The notes under the pieces are model-generated. The model was not told the origin of the DNA, made no database searches, and saw only the letters and a program-made list of their open reading frames with translations. From assembly GCF_028583425.1 (NCBI RefSeq), contig NC_072791.1, forward strand, positions 31,565,368-31,629,367: a stretch of 64,000 nt of DNA, given 5' to 3'. This stretch comes from Eublepharis macularius. Taxonomy: Eukaryota > Chordata > Lepidosauria > Squamata > Eublepharidae. Positions 25,501 through 37,500 of this stretch are shown here, in pieces; position 1 is the stretch's first letter, and each line of letters opens with the position of its first letter. Both the position numbers and the translations under genes were made by a program.

Positions 25501-28500
25501 AATGAAATCCCAGGTAAAATTATAAGCTCCTCTGCAATTAATTGCATTCTCTTCACAGTGTTAAAATATGTTAATTACAAGAATCTTGGGATCTGTTTGA
25601 TTGCAATTTCATTTCAGGGAGCAGGAGGGTCTTCTATAGAATCCCCAAAACCCGAACATCTCTAAAATAAAATTTCCAGCCCTCATGATTCCAAAGAATG
25701 AACCTAAGCATTATTGGATGTTTGTAATGTAGGTTTAGAAACCAGTTTAGAGATTTCTGTTAGCAACGTTGGCCCTCCGAGCATGGAGCCTGACTCGTAT
25801 TTTATTTCTGGCTTTTCCAGGAAAACAATTCCATTTTGTGTTTGTTTGAAGAGGTGGGCACAAAATAAGCTTTGTATGTATCCAAACATCCTTTTAAAAA
25901 TGGATGAGTCCAGTGGCACCTTAGAGACCAACAAGATTTTCAGAGTATAAGTTTTCAAGACTCAAAGCTCCCTTCTTCAGATACAGGGAGGAGTGGAGAT
26001 CCCTAACAGTGAGATCCTAAGCAGAGTTACTCCAGTCTAAGCCCATTGAAATCAATGGGCTAAGACATGAGTAACTCTGCTTAGGATTTCAGTGCAAGCC
26101 TTTATATCCCAGTCAGGAGGTGCGGGGGGCGGGGAGGAGTGAAGAAAAGAATGAAGTCAGGATGTAAAGATAACAGTGCAGCTTGATAGGAGCACATTTT
26201 TAAAAAAATGATCACATGCATAAAATGCGTATTTCTAATTGTGTTTATAACAATTTGTTGATGGCTGCTTTTTTTACATTCAAAATGTGTGTATTTTGGA
26301 AGAATATTATTGTAGAATAAAAATTAGACAAAAAACAAAGCATGCATCCCCTCATTCTTGTGCTAGTAAAGGTGGGGAAGAGCCACTTCAGAGAACTCCT
26401 TCCTTTTGCACGCATTTGGATCCAGCTCTTACAATTGGAGCCACAGGCAATAAAATAAACCAGGCTTGTTTTCTCTGATTGGGTTGGTGGGTAGAGTTCA
26501 AGAGTTCCAGCAGCGCCGGAACTTCGTAGCCTTCATTTGAATCCAAAATAGAGCAAGGCCCAAAACACTCCAACCAGATGTTGAGACCTCATCAGGGCAG
26601 AAGGGCAGGATGAAAACGTTGTAAAATTAATATATTTTTTGTCCAACTAGGCTTTAAGGAACTGTCAGGCAGGACAGAAGGACACAAACCCTTGACTGTT
26701 GCTCCTCGCGCTCGAGGAGTTGTTTCTGTGTCCACCAATATTCAGAGCCAATATGCATGCAGGTATTGGGTATTCTTCTGGCCCCTCAGGAACACACTTC
26801 TGCCAGGAAAGGAGGTGGTTTGCCAGCTTTGAAGAATGCAGAAAGGCTGCTTTCTACAATATATATTCCTTTTGACACAGAGAAATTATTGGAGTTACAC
26901 TCTGTATAACGAACAGATTGTATCAAGGTTTTGTCCTAGTGCCGGAGTCCGTTCCAAAAGTGCAGAAGGCAAACTATGATGGACCGCTTGGAGAAACAAA
27001 TAGCATTCTCCGTGTTTTCCCATTACTTTAACTAACTGACTTCCAGATCGTGCAGGGACCCTGCATCTAGGTTCATTGGGACACCTGGCTGAGGGTAATG
27101 GATATGCGGTCAGGAAGTTCCACACATGACAGCCTACCTCTTACAAACATTGAGAGCAAGCTTGCCAAATGATAAAAGGTTTATATTAGATTCTTAGTAA
27201 TGATCAACTCGTTGTCTGCTGTATAATTGACTTTTAAAACATTTTTAAAAACCCTCCTTGTATGAGCTGTGCAGCTGTGAACGAACCTGTCATTGTTTGG
27301 ATACATTTTTTTTGCCTTTTGTCTAAAGGAGGCGTGGCATTTAAACAAAAGGGGAGGGTGGAATATTACAGAGATATGTTTCCAGTTCCAGTTGGGGATA
27401 GTTCTGGGTGATCACAGCCAATACAGCCTTGACACTAGGCTTTTGTAACAGGCCACATGGGCAGCTGTCCTTGATAAATGCCTGAAGGCTTCACCTGGTG
27501 TACAACATTCAGCCTCCAATCCAAGAGCGCTCCAGTGAATCTCGCTATCTGATCTGGCTTCCCCTTATCTTTTGAGCCTGCAAAGCCTAGAGGTTACCAG
27601 CTCCCCTAAGTTTTGTAAGTAGGAGTCTGCCCTCTTTATCACACTACCCATGAGTGGTGAAGGGGTTCAAAAGTCTGACCTTTCATAGAATCATAGAATC
27701 ATAGAGTTGGAAGGGGCCATACAGACTGTCTAGTCCAACCCCCTGCCCAGTGCAGGATCAGCCTAAAGCATCTCTGACAAGTATTCATCCAGCCTCTTCT
27801 TGAAAACTGCCAGTGAGGGGGAGCTCACCACCTCCCTAGGCAGCTGATTCCACTTTTGAACTACTCTGACGGTGAAAAGGTTTTTCCTAATATCCAGCCG
27901 GTACCTTTGTGCATGTAGTTTTAGCCCATTGCTTCGCATCCTATCCTCTGCTGCCAACTGGAACAGCTCCCTGCCCTCCTCCAAATGACAGCCTTTCAAA
28001 TATTTAAAGAGAGCAATCATGTCCCCCCTCAACCTCCTCCAAACTAAACATTCCCAAGGCCCTCAGCCTTTCCTCGTAGGGCTCAGTCTCCAGACCCCTG
28101 ATCGTCCTCGTCTCTCAGTCTCTTTCAGCCTTTTTTCCCACTGATGTCAGTAGCTCCTTATCTCCAGGCAGGAAGTTAAGTTTGGGTCCTCCTGCCTTGC
28201 TTCTGCAGGGCCCCAGAGCATTTCCTCATTACTGCACTTGCCCTCGCTGACATATACCCTTGCAGAGAGGCTAGTCTGGCATTAAGGAGTGTGTAAAAAC
28301 TTTGGTTGTGTTGGCCACTGGCATCATTACAAGGGAATTATTTTAATGTGGATTGTTCTTTTTTTGTTTTGTTTTCTTTGACAGTTCCTCGTCTCTCAGT
28401 TGTTAAAGACATGGTCAAACGACTGCAGGAACTCCGCCATATGGAGCAGGTGCAGAGGGCTTACGCTCTTAACTGTGGAGAAGGTGCCACTGTCAGTTAC

Positions 28501-31500
28501 GAGATTCAAATCCGTGTATTGAGAGAATTTGGGCTTTCTGATTCTGCTGCTGAACTCTTGCAGGTATGGAGCACTGACAGTTAAGCTGTCTGCCAGTACT
28601 TAACTGTCCCCCAAATGACTGGCTTTTATTCCTCCCCAACATAATTGAAAATGGGCGTGTATGTACATCTGTGTAAGAGTAAGTAGTGAACGAATAGCCA
28701 GAGGAAGCTTTGCTGCGATTGCAAAGGAGCTTTATAGCAGTCTTCTATACAGCCAAGGCAAGCAAGGTTGTATAGTATGAGAAAGACTTGTCAGATTTGC
28801 TTGCGTAACTAACTGAAGTCCAGGAAATTATTCACAGTACAGCTTTTTACTGCTTGATTCTGAATGCTCCTGATAAGTTGAACTATAAAAGTAAGCCCAC
28901 TCCTAAATATACACTTAAAGAATAATGTATAATATATAGAAAGGTCCGTGGCTCAGCGGTAGATTGTGTGCAAAAGGTCCCAGGTTCAGGCCCCAGCATC
29001 TCCAGAAGTTGGTGATGTGAAAGCCCTCATCTTGAGTTCCTGAAAAGCCACCGCCAGTCAGAGTAGACAGGACTAGGGGTTTGCGATTCAGGAAAGTGCC
29101 CAAATGTGACCCGACTCGCAATGATTCGGGATTTCCGAATCAGTGCTTCCCGAAGTGATTCGTATTGCTTTGGAAAGCTTTGGGTCAAGGGGTTTAAATG
29201 CCCCTTTCGTGCCACTGCAAAGCTGCCGCAGCAGTGAACAAAGTGGAGGAGGCCCTTCCTCACCCTCAAATGGCCGCCGTGATGGCCATTTGAGGAGCAG
29301 GAAAGGCCAGAGGAGGCAGCTGGAGCCTTCCCCACCAGCCAGCTAGCTGCTGTGGGCCCTGCAGGTGGCAGCATAGCAGAGGAGGAGGAGGCTACAGGCC
29401 ATCCCAGCCTTACGAGGGCTGCCGGAGCTGCTGCTACAGTGGCAGCGGCACCCTCCCACCGCCCAGCTGATTGGCCTCCCCTCTCCCTCCCGGCCAGGTA
29501 AGTGGGGGGTGAGTTTGCCCCTGGGGGGTGGGGATGGGGGGGTTTGCTCCCCCTCACTTCAGTATGCTCCAAATCTTTACGGAGCATACCAAAGCGAGCT
29601 AAATACCAGAATCCCGAAGTGGCTTGCCTCTTCGGGATTCTGGTAATTCAAGAATTTTTTCCTGCTTTGGGTAAACCTGAAGTGGGAAACCCAAATCTTT
29701 TGGGGGTGCACACCCCTAGACAGGACTGAACTTGAGAGATCAATGGTCTGAGTCAGCATAGCATAATTTCATGTTCATAGCAACTTTCTAAAACTTTTGA
29801 ACTGAAGGTCCACATGAGCAAATCCTGCATAAGTAACCTAACTAGGGATGTGTGATTTGGTATTCCCAATTCTAATACTCCTGGCTGTCTGCAAACTATG
29901 CAAAACTGCATTATTCAAGGTGACTTTTAACTTTGCTATACTGCAAAGTTGTTGTTTCAAAGAGATGCATAAAGGGATAGGGACTACAGATTTTACTGTT
30001 GTGTACTGTCTGTTGCTGTCTGTTCCTACTGGGTAGTTTCTATATGGTTTAATATGCTGGTGTTAGAAATCCTTATGCTCTGTTTCAACATATCTTCAAC
30101 TCTGTATTGGACTTTTGCTGGTTTTAAATCTTGAAATTTGTATTTATATACCCTATTACATTGTTTATTGAGATGTCTATGAAATTGCTTGTTCTGATTC
30201 ACAGTGTGTGATCTGCCTTGAGTCTCAATGAGAAGGACTATAAACAGTATAAATAAATAAATAAATCTCTCTTATTTGGATAAATCGGTATTTATATTCC
30301 TGAATAATTCAGATATATCTGGGAATCTTGCAGGCTTTCCAGGCAAGAGGAGGGAGGGAGGCAGCATTGCTGTGTCTGTGTTCATGTTGCTTGCTTGCCA
30401 TAGGCCGTTGCCAGGTCTGGCTGTTGCCTTAGGATTCTCTGGCTTGATGTTGGTACTGTTCGGCTTGCAATGGCCTGGCATCTTTGGCCTGGTTCTGCCT
30501 GGCATCTTTCGGCTTGCAATGGCCTGGCATCTTTGAGGAACATTGGTTCTGTTGGACTTGTAACAGTGTCCCTTGCTTCAGTTTGGTTCTGCTTGGATTC
30601 TCTGGTTCGATATTGGTTCTGTTGGGCTTTTTTGATTCTGTTTGTATTGGAAGGCTTTTGGTCATTGGTTGCTGTTATGTTTGATTAAGGTTTCTTGTGT
30701 AGTAGAGAAAACCTTGGATTTTCTCTCCATAGGAAGCAATGGAGAGTAGCTGAAGGAAGGCTGTTTAGGGGCATGTAGAATTGGGGCCTCTGGTCCAATT
30801 CACTTAAAACTTCGGGGTGGGGGGAGGTCTTTAGTGGACAGGCAAGGCTAGGTCCCCTGCAATTTTGCTTGAAAAATGCCCCCCTCTATCCCCCTGGATT
30901 TTTCCATATGGAATAATGGAGCCAGATATATTCAGAATCCCAAATAATACCCAAGTCCAAATACTATATTGGTATTTTTGGACCCGAATATTGGGAATAC
31001 CAAATATATATAGTATTCTGGATACACGAATCAAAATACCAATCTTTTTTTAATTGAATACTTCTAATCCTAACTACTTTCCAGTATCAACTCCATATTC
31101 TTCAAGTTGCTTTTATGTTTATTTTAAATAACACCATCAACATGCTCACCAGTTTCAGAGTTCAGGAACAGAGGTCCCTGCTTCGAGGAAGCTTACAAAC
31201 GAACAGTTCAGTGGTAGGCAGAGTTGTATTGTCGAAGGCTTTCACGGCCGGAGAACGATGGTTGTTGGGGGTTTTCCGGGCTGTATTGCCGTGGTCTTGG
31301 CATTGTAGTTCCTGACGTTTCGCCAGCAGCTGTGGCTGGCATCTTCAGAGGTGTAGCACCAAAAGACAGAGATCTCTCAGTGTCACAGTGTGGAAAAGAT
31401 GTAGGTCATTTGTATCTACTCAGGAGGGGTGGGGTTGAGCTGAGTCATTCTGTAAGAGTTTCCCAGGGTGTGGAATGCTAATGGCGGGAGGCTTCACTGA

Positions 31501-34500
31501 ATCCTGAGGAGGTTCTTTTGCATATGGATTGGTGCTTGATGTGCTAATCTTCTCTGCAGGGCTATTGTCGGGTGTGGAGTGTTTTGTTGGCCTGGTGTTT
31601 TTCAGAACTGGAGCCCATGCTCTGTTCATTCTTAAGGTTTCTTCTTTCCTGTTGAAGTTTTGCTTATGCTTGTGAATTTCAATGGCTTCCCTGTGCAGTC
31701 TGACAAAGTAGTTGGAAGTGTTGTCCAGTATTTTGGTGTCCTGGAATAAGATACTGTGCCCTGTTTGAGTTAGGCTATGTTCAGCCACTGCTGATTTTTC
31801 AGGCTGTCCAAGTCTGCAGTGTCTTTCAGTGTCTTTCAAGAACATGAAAGACACTGCAGACTTGGACAGCCTGAAAAATCAGCAGTGGCTGAACATAGCC
31901 TAACTCAAACAGGGCACAGTATCTTATTCCAGGACACCAAAATACTGGACAACACTTCCAACTACTTTGTCAGACTGCACAGGGAAGCCATTGAAATTCA
32001 CAAGCATAAGCAAAACTTCAACAGGAAAGAAGAAACCTTAAGAATGAACAGAGCATGGGCTCCAGTTCTGAAAAACACCAGGCCAACAAAACACTCCACA
32101 CCCGACAATAGCCCTGCAGAGAAGATTAGCACATCAAGCACCAATCCATATGCAAAAGAACCTCCTCAGGATTCAGTGAAGCCTCCCGCCATTAGCATTC
32201 CACACCCTGGGAAACTCTTACAGAATGACTCAGCTCAACCCCACCCCTCCTGAGTAGATGCAAATGACCTACATCTTTTCCACACTGTGACACTGAGAGA
32301 TCTCTGTCTTTTGGTGCTACACCTCTGAAGATGCCAGCCACAGCTGCTGGCGAAACGTCAGGAACTACAATGCCAAGACCACGGCAATACAGCCCGGAAA
32401 ACCCCCAACAACCATCGTAGGCAGAGTTGCACCTTGTAAGCCCATTGACTTCAGTGGATTTAGAAGGGTATAATCCTGGTTACCGTGGCACTGTGAAATA
32501 CCTCACTTTAGCAAAGAGAAAGGTATGGTTTTGAAGGAAAGAACAAAACCTCTAGTTTGACTTTTTCCAGGCCCTAAATCAAGGGAATGTACTTTAACCA
32601 GAAGTGCTTTATAAAATGATACTTTTTTGTTTCACAGAGGGAGCCACCCAGTGGTGGCCTGTAACATACAGCTTTTTTTTTTTAAGTAAAGTTTTAGGTT
32701 GCTTTGAGCAAACAAGGACATCACAACAGAATCTACATTTTGCCCTTTCAGGCTGTTTAGACAGATTCATTTAACGCCATATGTGTGTATTCCGTTTGTG
32801 ATTCATAATTTCCATTCTTGTATCTGATTGTCAACAGGAAAAACATAGCTAAGATTTTAGTTATATGACCTGACATGTTCTGATTTTTAGAATGCCTCAA
32901 TAAACTATTTTTACTGCTGAAATACTAATGTAGATTCTTCGATCACTTACAATTTGTTTTTCCATTGCAGAATCCTCACAAGTTCTTTCCCGAGGAGCAT
33001 TTTGGCGATGAAAGCCCACTGTTGAACCTGAGGCAGTCGGGGCGATGCCGTGTGAACAGCACGCCTGCTGCAGAAACCCTGTTTACAGAACTCGACTCCT
33101 TTGTGGCCTTCCATCCGCCACTGCCCCCTCCCCCCCCACCTTACCATCCACCAGCTACTCCAATTCACAACCAGTTCAAAGTGGGGTGGAAGCAAAGGGC
33201 ACAGAGCCAGCAGCATCCCTCAAGGTCCTTTTCATACCCCTGCAACCATTCCTTGTTCCACTCCAGGACAGCACCCAAAGTTGCCCCACCCATCTACTTG
33301 TCTGGGGTCAAAGCTACGCCTCCCGATTGCACTAACACAACAGGACTGGGAAGACAGACTGTGGCTGCAGCAGCAGCTGTCATGGTGGCTGAAAAGCAAG
33401 TGGTAAGTGTGCCAGATACAAGTGTGACATCCTCCCTTCCCCTGGACACGTGTGAACGATAAACTGTCATGGTTCATTGTCCTGGTGCAGTAAGCAAAGT
33501 GCCTACAAGAAGAGTTTGGAATTTAGCAATATCAAACCAGGTACCTGTTAGCCTAATTACAGACTGAGTATTCTCTGGCAGCCGAGCACTGGATCATTCC
33601 AGTGAGGTTTTGTATGACAGGCATGTAGCATCTCTTCTGTCTTGGGTATAACAACGCAATTGTGCTAGATCAGACTAATAGTCCACCCAGCCTGTTTCAA
33701 CGTTGGCCAACCATATCCCCTCAGGAAGCCCATCAGCAGGTCATGGAGGCCAAAGTCTTCTCCTCTTGTTCCCAGCACCTAGTATTCAGGTCAGTATCTT
33801 TCAATGTCTCAGCCCAAGCCTTGCGGATGAGCATATTTTTTTTGGCAGCAGCTTACCCTAAATAATTTGACAGATTTCTTTATTCAGGGTGGCAGGGAGC
33901 ATCATGTATACAGAATAAACACTTCTGTGCGGGTGCACATGCAAAGCAATCCATTGTTTAAATGGGCTGGGTGGGAGGATGCAACAGCATCTTAGAGCGG
34001 CAGCAAAACAACTCCCTTCTCTCCATTAACACTTTTAGAATATCCCCTTAGTTGGGTGCCGGGGTGTGTATGTATGCATGCAGATGACAGAGCAGCACAA
34101 GTGGATTTAGTGGAGGTGGATTTTTGCTCTTACTGTCATTATTGAGTGTTCAGTTACTAAAGCGTTTGGAAGAAGTGCATAGATAGCATTGGAAGCTTTA
34201 AGCTGTTGTCCCAAGGTTATACTTTTAAATCGGATTGTGTTCAGCTGAATAATTCATGACAAGGTGTTAAGAGATGAAATCAGCACAGAGGAGAACACGT
34301 GGCTTAATGTTTTGATGCAGAAAGCATTTATGTCTCAGGCCAAAGGAACTGAACTGCTGCTTTGAAAGGAAGAAAAAAACAGGGTCCAGTATAAACCTGT
34401 CTTGTTCTCTAGTTATATTAAACACACAGTAGACAACTATGAAGGCTAGCCTGAAACAAATTAGGAAGAACTTGGTTCGTTTTTGTGGCTTCTGTGCAGT

Positions 34501-37500
34501 TCCATATTGAGACTGCGCACACGCAGGCCAGCCACAGAGATTTCCAGAGCTTTCTAGAAGACTAGGAGTGCCCCTCCTCCCTTCAGCACTTTCCTGCCAA
34601 AATCATCACATGACCAGAATGAGGGGCGCTATTCTCTGTGCTCTTTTTGCCACTGCAAAGAAGGGCTCTCCATTGCTATTCACCACTAAATGAACAGCCA
34701 GACGTGTGAAGCTCCTCTTCCTTTTTGAAAGACACTCGTTTTATAAAAACTTCTCTCTTGTGTAAATCACACTGCACAATTCAGCACAGCAATTACTTTT
34801 TATAATCTGATCACCTGTTTATCTTGTTTAATGAGTTCAAAATGTTACAGGGCATGCAGGTCAATCAGCACAGCAAGTTTGCATATAGGGAAACCATTCT
34901 CCCTAATACTGTTGGGTGACACCTGGCTTTGCAGTGTATGTGGACCAGGGTTCCTGCGAACATGAGTTCCTGCGCTACAGCGCAGGAATTGTCACAACTC
35001 AGCGCAGAGCTGAGAAGCCCCAGCGCACAGAAGGCGCTGGAGGAGGAGCCGCGGCTCTGTGGGAAGAGCTGCAGCAGACGCCGGTGTAGCCTTTCCCTCG
35101 CTGGGCTCCGGAGGAGGCACCGCAGCAGCCGCCCGCACGGCCTTTCTCCAGCCCCTCGCAGCAGGCACCCAGGCAGCCTTTCCCCCGGGCTCTGGAGGAG
35201 GCACTGCAGCAGGCGCCCGTGTAGCCTTTCCCCAGCCCCTTGCCAAAGCTCAGGGGAAAGAGCTGTGGGAGGTGCCCGCGCGTGGCCTTTCCCCAGCCCC
35301 TCGCCAGGCTCGGGGGGGGGGAGAAGAGCCGTGGCAGGTGCCCATGCGGCCTTTCCCTAGCCCATCGCTGGGCTCTGGAAGAGGATCCGCGGCAGGCGCC
35401 TGCACAGCCTTTTCCCAGCCCATCGCCGGGCTCTGTGGGAAGAGCTGCGGCAGGCGCCGGTGTGGCCTTTCCCCAGCCCCTCGCTGGGCTCTAGAGGAGG
35501 CACCACAGCAGCCGCCCGCACAGCCTTTCGCCGGCCCCCCACCAGGCTGGGGGGGGGGGAGAGCCGCAGCAGGCACCCAGGCAGCCTTTCCCCCGGGCTC
35601 TGGAGGAGGCACTGCAGCAGGCGCCCGCACGGCCTTTCCCCAGCCCCACGCCAGGCACAGGGGAAAGAGTCATGGCAGGTGCCCGCGCGGCCTTTCCCTA
35701 GCCCCTTGTTGGGCTCTAGGGGAAGAGCCGAGGCAGGCGCCCACGCAGCCTTTCCCAGGCCCCTCGTTGGGCTCTGGAGGAGGCGCTGCGGCAGCCACCC
35801 ACATGGCCTTTCCCCGGCCCCTCAGAGGAAAGAGTTGCGGCAGGCATCCCCAAGGCCTTTCGCCAGCCCGCCAAGCATCCTCTCTGGCCCAGTGCTGGAG
35901 GAAAAGGCGGTGGCGGCAGGCACCCATGCTATTTCTCACCAGCCCACCGAGCAGCCTCTCTGGCCCAGCGCGGGTGCTGGAGGAGGAGGAGGAGATGGCG
36001 GTGGTGTTTCACACTCCTAGGGTTGCCAGCTCCAGGTAGGGAAATACTCTTTTTTGTGTGTGTGTAAATTCATGACTAAGGAAATCTATTTTACATGCAC
36101 ACAAAAAATTGACTTCCTAGTCACAAAGACTTGCATGGCAAGGAAAATTCATGACAGAGCTAGGGTCTGAATCTGGAAATTTTACCCGGGCTGGTAAGAC
36201 AGCCTGTCCTCTAGTTAAATTACTCCATGGGGAGTGGGGAGCTGCGGCCTCAGTTTTACCAGTATTTTTGTACATCAATGGCATTCTGCTTATATCTTCA
36301 GGGGAGAATAGATCATTGCAATACAGTGTAATAAAACAGAATGGCAAGCAAGGAGAAGGCAGGACTTCAATGCTGACTTTATGCTTTATGACTTGATTTC
36401 ATTTCAAAGATTCCATGGCCATAACTCACAAAGAGAAAAGGAAAGAGTTTTAAAGCCATGAAGCCTCTAGGATGACTAAAGGCCAGTTCTAGGTTGTTCC
36501 AAATGAGCCGCTCTCAGCTGGAAGCTAAATAGGTGCTCCCCCTGCAACTTCAGCCAGCTTCCTTCTTCTTTCTGCAAACCTGGCCACAGAAGAGACAGGA
36601 AATGCCAGTCGACAGAGCAGAGGTAGAGGGAGGGATGACTGCACATCACATTCTGTTTAGGATTTGCTTGTGGGCAAAGAGGAACCCTTACTGAAGCTCA
36701 TCTGCCTGATGTTGCCCAAAATGCAAAGAGAACTCGGCAATACACTGATGCCTGTGGAAAGAAATGGTGTCTGAGCCATTTGCAGGCATGCTTCACAACA
36801 CCTTTTTATATAAAACATAGAAGGGAATAGCCAGAGAGTGAGTGCATTGCGGGGCTGGATGATGCACAATTCTTCTTCTCTGTAGATCCAGAGGAGTTAG
36901 CCGTGTTAGTCTGTAGTTGCAAAATAGTAAAGAGTCCAGGAGCATCTTTAAGACTAACCAACTTTATTGAGGCATAAGCTTTTGAGAACCACATGCCTAA
37001 GTGGGTGTCATCAACATATTGATGGCACCCAATACCAATGCCTCAGACAGCCTAAATCAAAAGTCTTTTAATCAAATGGATTCTGGTTTTCGAAAAGGCG
37101 CGCTCACAACTTGCAAGTTGCTGCTCACAAATTGGATTTCTGGCTCACAACACTGCACCGCTTAGAGGGAACATTGAGTGGACTTATGTATTGGCAAGTC
37201 CAGTTGCAAAGGTATTGCAATACAATTTAGTGCAGCTCACTTCAGAGGTAACTTCATTTAAGGTGATTGCCTCCACTGATTGTCTCTAGAGTTGTTTACA
37301 TCATTTTTTGCCTACCTGCTTTGGTAATAAAGTTTTAATTGATTTTGGAAGCTTATTCTGGGTACTTGTTTTACAATGCAAACCTAAGAAGAGTTACTCC
37401 AGTCTAAACCCATTGATTTCAGTGGGCTTAGACTGGAGTAACTCTTCTTAGGATTGCACTGTGTTAGAAAATGTATATGCCACGTGTACGTGCTTGAGGC

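Larger units (their letters stand above)
31227..32416. mobile_element. Penelope-like element, palindromic double 3' end
   Basis: Two 573-bp arms (31255-31827 and 31846-32418) are inverted copies with one difference noticed, around an 18-bp spacer. Each arm reads outward from the centre through a 5'-truncated GIY-YIG-type C-terminal fragment into an identical 3' UTR. A further 28 bp (31227-31254, with GTCGAAGGCTTTCACGG) are found only on the left. The 13-bp direct repeat GTAGGCAGAGTTG flanks it (31214-31226 and 32417-32429; the last two bases of the right arm overlap it). Penelope-like elements are known for partial and inverted copies. The very low arm divergence indicates a young fossil insertion; both halves are incomplete. 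Confidence 0.85.

Noticed and set aside
28940-29000. A tRNA gene
   Set aside because: Only the A-box and B-box-like parts of a SINE head; no cloverleaf with acceptor stem.
29027-29587. 186-residue minus-strand ORF
   Set aside because: It falls across the SINE and the GC-rich core of the hAT-like element and has no protein family features.
31214-32429. Palindrome as an assembly or read fold-back artefact
   Set aside because: The flanks are not inverted, a 13-bp direct repeat borders the unit, and the arms end in unequal outer sequence, all fitting a real insertion.
35059-36039. 326-residue + strand ORF and several overlapping long ORFs
   Set aside because: They lie in the tandem 58-bp minisatellite, are open in several frames on both strands, and have only Ala/Gly/Pro/Arg-rich composition.
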